64,000 bases of DNA, taken from contig NC_072480.1 in NCBI RefSeq assembly GCF_027574615.1, positions 39,659,501 through 39,723,500 of the forward strand, given 5' to 3'. How positions within the stretch are numbered: the stretch's first letter is position 1; each line of letters opens with the position of its first letter. The notes beneath the pieces are model-generated. The model did no database searches. It saw nothing but the letters and a program-made list of their open reading frames with translations, and was not told the origin of the DNA. Shown one piece after another: positions 55,758-64,000 of this stretch. This stretch comes from Eptesicus fuscus. Lineage: Eukaryota > Chordata > Mammalia > Chiroptera > Vespertilionidae. The position numbers were made by a program, and so were the translations under genes.

Positions 55758-58229
55758 TAATCAACATTGCAGAAACTAATCATTTTAAGTGAGTTCTGTG
55801 CATTATTAATTATCAGAAATAGTGCCATAGAATAATGCTTTCTAACCAGTTTTGGGATTGCCTCCAAAGGGTCAAACATTTTCACAGCAGTCACAAAACC
55901 TCTTTCAGCTTAGTTCCGGCCAGCTGTTTAATGAGGGCAGCTATAAACTTCAAACTACATTAATGTGTTGCATTAGTCTTCTTCAGTATCTTCGAATATT
56001 CATGTCCTCCTTAAATCCTCTATTCCAAGCTGTTCAAATTACCTCCAAGGAGAAAATATGAATTGTCCGACTTGATATGTCAAGTCTTATAAAGTGAGTT
56101 TTTGAATGTGTCATAGAGATTTTGAAATGCAATCAAATGTAAAACAACTCAGTGGAGAATAAAAAGTTCCTATTATCATCTTATTGTTGCATTTAAAATA
56201 AATTTGGTTTTGGAAACAATCTTAATTGGATATTTAAATGTTTTTTGCCTCTATTCAGCAAATTTTTCTCAGGCATTCTGAACTAGCAAACTTCCCAAAA
56301 ATTGCTAGGGAAGTCTAGAAAACTTCCCAAAAATTGTTAGGGAGAGAGAGTGAAGTTAAAGAAAAGCAAGCAGACAGGCTTTAATAACCCAATTAATTTT
56401 AAACATAGGAAATCAGGTTTTATATTTTTATATACTATACTGAGATTCATTATGAAGTTACTTCTAAATAGAAGTTCTGGATTAAAAAAGTTTGTTCTAC
56501 ACTTATCCTGAAACAAATATTCACCTGAATTTCTAATTGTTGACATCTAAATATTAGAAATAATTTAGTTGATGTGAATGCACAAAGAATCAGAAGATTA
56601 TTCACTCCATGTGATGTCTTTCTTTCTAGTTTTTACATTCTTGCAGGCTGACTTGGTATAAAATAGGGCTTCTGAAGATGTTTCTTATAATTTCTTTTTG
56701 TACTATATTTTATCATTCAATTTTATGCCCTCTTGGCTAGCCCTCTTAATTTAAGAATTTCAATACATTTTATAAATCTCCACTGATTTGAATTTAATTA
56801 ATATATTTAGAACACCTTATTGAAGAGAGAAATATCAGCTAATTTCAAACCAAAGGAGAGATAGAATCATAAGCAAATATTTCTTAAAAAGTATGTACAA
56901 ATAAAGAAATAGCAATCTATTTTAACATTCTTGGATATAAAAAGCTTATTTTTGAGTGGTAGAATGCTAACATCCATTATCTTACAGTTTTTAAATTGTT
57001 CTCTTTATCCCAGTGCATTTGTATTAAGCAATCACGAGGTGTTTGCCTGAACTTTCCATAAAAGTCAGCAAAATTACATATTGTCAAAAGCCTCAGAATG
57101 ACAGAAACTGTGCATCTTCTTTTAATGATTACTGACCTTACTGCTGAGGGTGCTATTTTAATGTTCTTAATTATCCAGAATATATATATATATATTCTAC
57201 AAACTAGGTAAAGTAATTATCAATAATATCATTATGTTATTTTTCACTGGAGAAAATGCTGTTCATGGAAAGCTATTTAATAATCAATGAGGCTAATACA
57301 TTTCAAATGAATGAAAAATGAAGCCCAACAGTCTAAATAAAAGAAATAAGTAAATATTTAAGCAAGGAGGAAAAAAATTGCCTCTAAGACCATGATTATA
57401 AGATCAAGCTAGTTCAAAGATTTAAATGGTGAAGTCATATAAATGAGTTGTATTATGTCAAGCTCACAGGATTTAAGAGGCAGTTCATTCCCTTTACCAC
57501 ACATAGGCATGCTCTTAGTCCACCAACCTATCTATTATACTCTCCTGCCTTTTAAACAATCCGACTTCAGCAGTATACTTAGAATAGACAGATCTCAGAT
57601 AAAGAGGACCCATGCCCTGGCCTCACAACTCACAATATCTAAGGATAATTTGTAAAGTTAAACTCTTGAAACAGAATGCATTTTAGGTTAGGGGCAATAT
57701 TTTAGAGGACTACAGATAATCTAAGTGCTTTTGAAAACATATGGTTGTATGCTAACCTCACAGAGGTTCCAATTTGCTCTCTAGGTCACCCCAAAGAAAT
57801 TTTCCCTATGGGACTTTGCCTTTAGAGAGACAAAGTGAATTGATTCTGTTGAAATATTCATTAAATTAAAAGGTTTCATTTACTATTCTAAAAGCAATTA
57901 ATCAGTTTTTTCATTCTGTGTAGTACAGTACCAGCTACCACTTCACAAAAGGGCATTGCAGCTCTAGGGAAAATGCAATGTACTGCAACGGAAATTGATA
58001 GGGTTTGCTAAGAAAGTTAGTTACAGACATAACAAAGTTAAATTTGCCTTTCTATATAAAAAATTTGAAACAGCCAGAACAATGAAATTGCTTACATATA
58101 GCAATTAATTTTAAAAAAATAAAGAAAAAGAAAACATGGCTATTATGTATACCTTTGAAGAGTTTAAAATTTGTTCAGTATAATTTAAGTCCAAGTCTAA
58201 GGAAAATAATTTGTGTAAAAATGTAAGAG
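55758..58229. other. Unique AT-rich DNA
   Basis: No exon or named repeat was recognised. It contains a 20-bp direct repeat (aacttcccaaaaattg then taggga) at 56290 and 56321, and a short AT palindrome near 57178. Confidence 0.5.
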
Positions 58230-58242
58230 TAAATATTGATTT

Positions 58243-58468
58243 AAAAAAATATATATATATATATTTTGTTGATTTTTTACAGAGAGGAAGAGAGAGGGAT
58301 AGAGAGTTAGAAACATCGATGAGAGAGAAACATCGACCAGCTGCCTCCTGCACACCCCCTACTGGGGATGTGACCGCAACCAAAGTAAATGCCCTTGACC
58401 AGAATCGAATCTGGGACCCTTGAGTCCGCAGGCCGACACTCTATCCACTGAGCCAAACCGGTTTCAGC
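58243..58468 (-). mobile_element. VES SINE with 13-bp target duplication
   Basis: The plus strand shows an A/T-rich tail, tgttgattttttacagagag, aaacatcgatgagagagaaa, ccccctactggggatgtgac, the B-box complement region and gctcagtgga in complement. The duplication taaatattgattt lies at 58230-58242 and 58469-58481. Confidence 0.95.
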
Positions 58469-58481
58469 TAAATATTGATTT

Positions 58482-59129
58482 TTATTAAGAAAATCCCCCT
58501 TCAAAAATATTTATTGCAATAATAACAATAAATACTCCTGATCATCAGGAAAATGCCAATTTCTGTAAAATATTTTCATGTTTGCATTTCATGATTAATT
58601 ATTCTTTAACAATGTGTGGAGCAGCACATCAATTCCAGGTCATCAGCTAGTCAATAGTTACAGAATGTCCTAAACCAAAATATATTCCTTTGACAGCATT
58701 TCAGTGCAATATGTAAATTATTGTATCATTTCAACAAAAAATTATATAGTATGCAACAAAAAATTAATGCATTTTTGCTAATTTAAGCAGTAACTCAACA
58801 CAATATAATTTTAAAGCTTTAAATAAAGAAAATATAATATACAGAAATATGTACAAATGAGTGTTGACTTTTTACCTTTCATATTATTATTCAAGTTTTT
58901 AAAAATACCATATTATATATTAATATAGAAATAAGCCACAGGAGAGCTCTGTAATACTGCTTGTGCAGGAAAAAAAAAAATAGACCATGGTTAGAAAAAT
59001 CATTAATAACATAAGAACTATTTTCTAACAGTGCTTTTGTACTGAGGTCTCAATTATAATAGCCAAAGTGTCAAGTCAACAGTCATTAACTAAACTATCA
59101 TTAATTGAATCCTGACCTACATCTAATGA
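58482..59129. other. Unique AT-rich DNA
   Basis: No feature was recognised. Confidence 0.5.
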
Positions 59130-59275
59130 ACTCGGTGGTACCATGTTCATTATTCCACTTCAACTTCATAAAAACCTGTGACATGAGCATTACGGTTCCA
59201 AATTGCTTAGTTGACTTGTCAAAGGTCATAAATTTAAAAGTAGCAAATCTAGAATTTACATAGAATTTTCTTCCA
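59130..59275 (-). repeat. MIR SINE relic
   Basis: The blocks tcattattccacttcaactt, cataaaaacctgtgac, gttgacttgtcaaaggtcat and agcaaatctagaattta follow reverse-oriented MIR order. Confidence 0.6.
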
Positions 59276-59821
59276 TCTACATTGCAATAATTTCAGCTAT
59301 TCCTGGGATAACAGCATATTGCCAGTACTTAGGGAATCCTTTAAAATATGTGGTTATAACACTATGCAAATGCCACAAACTCCATGTTGTCTGTTGCCTC
59401 CCAGGTTTTACATATGCAATGTCCACTGCCTAAAATGATACTCAGCTCCTAGCAGGGCTGAGATTAGGATGAATCAACTGAAGCACTTGCTCAGGTGCAA
59501 AAATAAAGAAAGGCCCCCCAAAATTTTAAGACAAATAATATCTTAATAAAATATTTTTTAAAATAAAAATTAATGCAAAATTTCAAGATAAAAACATATC
59601 AAATTTTTAAACAGAGACAGGATCAACTACACCAGATAGGAGCCTGAAGCAAAAGAAAAAAAAAAATCAGTAATATCCTATATTTCTGTTGCTTTTCCCA
59701 GTCTCATCTTAAACATTACTTCCAATCAGAAATCTTATCAGCCTGGTAAAGATGCTGCACTTCCCAGCTTCCATTGGATCCTATACTTACCACTCCAATC
59801 TGACTTTTCCACATTAAGATA
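59276..59821. other. Unique DNA, nothing identified
   Basis: Contains A-rich stretches (59500-59680). No named repeat was recognised. Confidence 0.45.
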
Positions 59822-60299
59822 GTATATTCATTATCTATTGCTGTATGACAAGAAACCTCCAACTTTAGTGGCTTCAAACAACAAACATGTATTTTCTCAG
59901 TGGTTCTGTAAGTCAGGAATGTAGGAGTAGCCTAACTGAGTTTTATCTCAGGGAAGCTGGGGCTGTCTCATCTGAAAGCTTGCCTGGGGCTTGACGATCC
60001 ACTTCCAAAATAGCTTATTCACATAGCTATTACATGGAACTCTTGATAGAATTGCTTGTGTGTTCCCCTGACACGGTTATTTATGTCCTTAGAGTGGGCA
60101 AAACCAGACAAAAAGCAAAAATGAAACTGCTGGGCCTTTTATCACCTACCCTCCAAGGTCTCACACCATCACATCTACTTTATCCTATTCTTTAGAAATG
60201 AGTGCTGATGCAGTCCAAACTCAAGGGGAGGAGAATTGGGTTCTACTTCACAAAGGGGAAGGATCAAAGAACTTTTGAAAACATTTTAAACACACCACA
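59822..60299 (+). mobile_element. Ancient mammalian LTR-like repeat
   Basis: The order ttatctattgctgtatgaca, tttagtggcttcaaacaaca, gtaagtcaggaatgtaggag, cttgacgatccacttcca, accatcacatctac and actcaaggggaggagaattg follows a widespread old mammalian LTR-type repeat. I cannot name the exact family by eye. Confidence 0.5.
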
Positions 60300-60309
60300 G
60301 AGTTGTCTG

Positions 60310-60440
60310 TTACTTGTCTATCTCTGACCCTAGAATGTAAACTCCTTGAGAGCAGAGACCATGACTGAACTATTTGCCTCTTAGACTACTCCCTAAACTG
60401 TGTCTAACACATAGTAAATGCTCAATAAATACTTTTTCAA
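60310..60440 (+). repeat. L2 3'-end relic
   Basis: gaatgtaaactccttgagag, cagagaccatgactg and acatagtaaatgctcaataa match the 3' end of L2 (the reading agtgcctggcacatagtagg...caataaat). Confidence 0.7.
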
Positions 60441-61068
60441 TTATTAATAGAATTCATGAAGACATCTTACCAATAACAATAGCTAAAATAACTTCATGAA
60501 CAAGGCATAAAATGATAACTATTATGACATGAGAATGAGAAGCTTTCAAAGGAGAATAAATGATAGCATCTGACTCTGGTCTTGAAATATAAAACACATA
60601 TAAACTTTCACTAATTTTGAATATTGGGAAAAAAAATCCTTGGGCTTAAGAGGGATAATTGGAGAGAGGAAAAGCCAATTGAAACACTGTTAATTTGCAA
60701 TGAGTCTTAACCTAAACTTTAAAAGGCTATGTTTTGACTGAAATTAAAGGTATTCATAACCATAGCCATGACTGGGACTCATATATGTATGTCAGTGTGC
60801 CCATGTTTGTATATAAACATTATGGACATTTTGCTGAGGTAATTTTATATTTGTTTGTGCTACACTAGTATTTAAATCTATATCCTATAATGTAAATTTA
60901 CTTAACATTATAATTTTAAAATGTTTACATTATGATGGAAAATACTACTGATTCATATATATTTCATATTTGAAAACATAACTGTGCAAATAACTTAAGT
61001 TGTGGATAGCACTGATTTAAAAATTGAATCTGTAGTCACAAATAAATTATTTTTAATTAATAAATTAA
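60441..61068. other. Unique AT-rich DNA
   Basis: No feature was recognised. Confidence 0.5.
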
Positions 61069-61558
61069 CATTTTTCAAAGTGTAGTCTATAGACCACCTA
61101 GTACTCCTGCGGATGGGAAAAGAGGGATTTGGGGTGTAACAAGATCCTTTCAGAAAGTCCTTGAGGTCAAAAGTATTCTCATAATAATAATACTATGATG
61201 TTACTTGCCTTTCCAATATATATTTACACAGATGGTGACAAAATATAGGTGGATTAAGTTGCTGGCTTTTTAGTATAAATCAAGGAAGTGGCACCAAACT
61301 CTAATATTATTTATTGTTTTCTTTTTTGCCATAAACTTGCAGTGGGAAAAAGATACAGTTTCACCTAAGAATGTCTTAGTAAAGTAGTAAATGTTATTAT
61401 TTTTATTAAATCTCCTTGAATGTTTTTAATATCCTCTATGTCAAAAAGAGACAATAAAACTCTTTGCTGAATACCAAAGTATGGTGATTGTTTTGAGAAA
61501 AAGTACATGCTTAATTGTCTCAGTTATGTGTTGAATTAGCCATTTTTACCATACACAA

Positions 61559-61875
61559 TCTATAATAATGAAAGGGTAATATGCTAATTAGACTGGATGT
61601 CTTCAGGATCTCATTCCAGACATCCTTCCTGATGAAGCTGGGGCTGGAGGGAAGCCAGCCCAGGTCCCAGGTGCCTGTGGGCAGCTTGAGGGAAGCCAGT
61701 CCAGGGCCACGGGTGCCTACGGGCAGCAGGAAGGAAACAGCCCAGGTCCCAGGTGCCTGCAGGTGGCTGGAGGAGGGAAGCAGCCCAGGTCCTGGGTGTT
61801 GGAGGTGAGCCATTGCCAGCAACCAGGGGAAAGAAGGCCTACTCTTGCAGGAATTTTCATGCATCGGGCCTCTAG
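61559..61875 (+). mobile_element. Non-autonomous Helitron, group A (tandem pair, first)
   Basis: Starts TCTATAATAATGAAAGGG at 61559 after host A, with aatatgctaattagactgg. The body repeats cccaggtcccaggtgcct-type blocks. Ends with hairpin gcaggaattttcatgc and CGGGCCTCTAG at 61875, followed at once by the next TC. Confidence 0.93.
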
Positions 61876-62629
61876 TCCTATATAATAAAAGGCTAATATG
61901 CAAACAGACCGAATGGTGGAACAACCGAGCAACCAAACAACTGAACAACCGGTTGCTATGACGTGTGCTGACCACCAAGCGGCACACACAGAACATGGTA
62001 GGCTTCGGCAGCAGGCGGCAGAGCGCATAACATGGCGGGTGTCGGCTGCAGCAGGGCGCTGGTTGCTGTCATTGGGGTGAGCCTCTGGTGGTTACTAAAA
62101 ATCCTTTGCTCTCTCACACAGTGGTCCTGCCCTGCCCAGCACGCATACCTGCTGCCAGCACTGGCCCCACTCACACCTGCTGCCAGCGCCGGAGCCATTG
62201 CTCGCACCTGCTGCCAGCACCTGGCGCCAGTCCTTATCACTCAGCGCCATCAGCAGATGCCAGCAGTGGCTGCTGGCCCCGATCACGCCCTAGGGATTCT
62301 CCACCACACCCTGCTCCTGAGGGGCGATTGGGGCAGCAGCTGCTGCTCGCACTCACTGATGGCTCAGGCCCTGCTCACACCCACTGCTGGCATCAGCCCC
62401 AATCGCTATGTGCCATCAGCTGGTGGGAGGAGGGCTGGCGCCGTCAGTGGGTAGGTGCAGCAGCAGTAGGAGCGGGGCTGCTGACAGACAAGGGATGGGG
62501 CTGGGGGGCTGCAGTGGGAGGGGCCAGGCAGGGGCTAAGAGGATGGGCCAAGACCCACCCCTGTGCCTTCCGCAGCCTCACGGCCCACAGTTCTTTTCAA
62601 GGTGCACAAATTCATGCACTGGGCCCTAG
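61876..62629 (+). mobile_element. Non-autonomous Helitron, group C (tandem pair, second)
   Basis: Starts TCCTATATAATAAAAGGC at 61876 right after CTAG, with aatatgcaaacagaccg. The CTCF-like block is mutated (ccaccaagcggcac). It ends gggcCCTAG at 62629. It is the full-length partner of the 28955-29699 copy. A 244-residue frame is GC-rich and unsupported. Confidence 0.93.
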
Positions 62630-63536
62630 TTTTTTAAATGAAAGAGGAATCAAGAAGGTATCTATTGCTATTCAAACTTGGATATTTGGTAGACAGTTTC
62701 TTGATAATGTACATACAAATTATATTATTTATGGAAAACAAATTTATTTAGTGTCAATGAAAAAAAAATTAAAATTTTCAAGTGAAAAAAGAAGCTTCAG
62801 AAGCTTTTACTGGCCACCTTGAACTTAGCCGATTCAGAACCATGATGAGATTATAGCGGCTATTAATGAATATTATATTTCTATATTATATTATGTAATG
62901 TTACAATATTTACAAGATCTGCTTAACTCCTTAATATTTTCCAAAACACAAAAGTGCAGTTTACAAATCATGCTTGGGTAAAAATCTGTTCATAGTGCAA
63001 AATAGACCTATAGATGTCAATGTTAAATATATAAAGTTCATTAGTATGGTTTCAGAATCCACATTATAACCAACCTTTAATAAATTATCATTTATTGAGT
63101 TTGGTGTAGTATCAAATAAAAATACCCACAATTTTCTGAAAACATATTAAAATATACCCCTTCTCTAAATAGATATCTGTGTGAGGTTACAGTTTCTTTA
63201 TATACTTAAACAACATTAAAATCTCAATAAATTAAAAGCAGAAGATGTAAAACTCTAGGTATCTTGGGTTGATTAAGCCCAGGTTTTAAAAGAATTTTAA
63301 ATTCTCACTAAATTTTGGAAAATATTGTTGTTATTTTTATTAAAACATGATTTATATTAAAACCTAGTGGGGTTTTGTCTTTAAAAGTAAAAAATACATA
63401 TTTTAAAATTTCAGTTTTAATTTTTACTATGGTAAATATTAATGGATATAAACCACATACACAAAAGCTCTTCAGGGTCCTTGATCAATTTTAGGGGTAT
63501 AAAAGGGTCCTCAGATTAAAAATTTGAAAACTGCTT

Positions 63537-64000
63537 CCATAATTTAAAACAGAGAGCAACTGGCTTAAAACAAACAATTGGACTGAAAAGGAAATATGGT
63601 GCAAAAGGTTTTGATTAATTATATTTTTAATTATACTCTTAGCTAAAGTGAACTATGCTTTTTGCCACAGATGTGAGCATATCTAAGAAAATGTGTAGAG
63701 TGACGGTCAATGTACATGAAGTAACACAAGATAAACAAGTGGGGTTTGATGAAATGTATTCACTAACGCTGAAATATCTCTGATTGTTACATTGCATCCA
63801 GCGTCCCCTGCTATGCGACAATATATTTGGGGTGCTACAAATGCATACACTATTGTACTGTTTTAGGTAGATCTAATAAACGGACATAACACAAAACAAT
63901 TTTATATTTTAGAATTAACCTCAACAATTCATGTGCACACAAACGATGTGGTACTTCCAATTAAGTTTTATTATTGCATAGTTTTGAACTTGATTCCCCA
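63537..64000. other. Unique DNA to window end
   Basis: No feature was recognised. Confidence 0.5.

Larger units (their letters stand above)
61069..63536 (+). mobile_element. Decayed Charlie-type hAT transposon split by two Helitrons
   Basis: The left part, to 61558, has tttttcaaagtgtagtctat (decayed inverted repeat), ttgaggtcaaaagtattctc, gaagtggcaccaaactctaa and ataccaaagtatggtgattg, the latter in transposase-coding sequence. The right part ends with ggtcctcagattaaaaattt and gaaaactg, complementary to the left repeat. All frames are broken. The Helitrons at 61559-62629 interrupt the transposase region. The 3' half before the terminus is poorly matched. Confidence 0.7.

Noticed and set aside
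62088..62822. 244-residue plus-strand open frame
   Set aside because: It crosses a Helitron end into Charlie sequence, so it cannot be an old gene. It is also not conserved in the related Helitron at 28955-29699.

Overview
The window reads as vespertilionid (vesper) bat nuclear DNA, probably intergenic or deep intronic. Two abundant repeat groups point there. First, about 18 non-autonomous Helitrons of the HeliBat type: 5' TC with an AT-rich head such as tcctatctaataaaag, a 3' hairpin such as gcacgaatttcgtgc, and a terminal CTAG, nearly all set between host A and T. Second, tRNA-derived VES SINEs. Among mammals, Helitron amplification at this density is known from vesper bats. I found no host protein-coding exon and no tRNA, rRNA or CRISPR feature. 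The longer open frames all come from GC-rich Helitron interiors, microsatellites, purine tracts or decayed transposon genes.

Layout. 1-4.3 kb: two L1 3' ends, an older L1 3' UTR split by a Helitron, and a VES SINE. 4.3-8.6 kb: repeat-poor AT-rich DNA. 8.58-9.83 kb: a full-length but dead mariner. 10-20 kb: MIR relics, four Helitrons (one 1.05 kb with a GC-rich minisatellite), two SINEs and large TA/GATA/CA microsatellites. 20.2-21.5 kb: a twin-primed L1 with a perfect target duplication, then a MaLR LTR. 22.3-28.6 kb: one antisense L1 with both ends but a deleted middle, holding two abutting Helitrons, two VES SINEs and a hAT MITE. 28.9-43 kb: Helitrons spaced by unique DNA, L1 3' ends and LTR relics. 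43-52 kb: GATA repeat, an LTR, VES SINEs, a second abutting Helitron pair and a local duplication. 52.8-55.7 kb: an old L1M split by a younger antisense L1 3' end. 55.7-61 kb: mostly unique DNA with a VES SINE and ancient relics. 61-63.5 kb: a decayed Charlie (hAT) element split by a third abutting Helitron pair.

The window is best read as a layered history. Ancient mammalian repeats (MIR, L2, MLT1, ERVL-type LTRs, L1M, Charlie) are cut by bat L1 copies, and all of these are cut by VES SINEs, a hAT MITE and Helitrons. Helitrons fall into four groups by head and interior: A (tctatactaataaaaggg head, GC-rich body), B (tcctatctaataaa head, with 32- or 40-bp minisatellites), C (head followed by a CCACCAGGGGGC CTCF-like motif), and D (head with agaaacatgcaaattgacc). 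They cover roughly 8.4 kb, about 13% of the window. I see no undescribed gene system. The most notable points are three exact head-to-tail Helitron junctions, Helitron-borne inverted CTCF-like motifs, and a clean twin-priming event.
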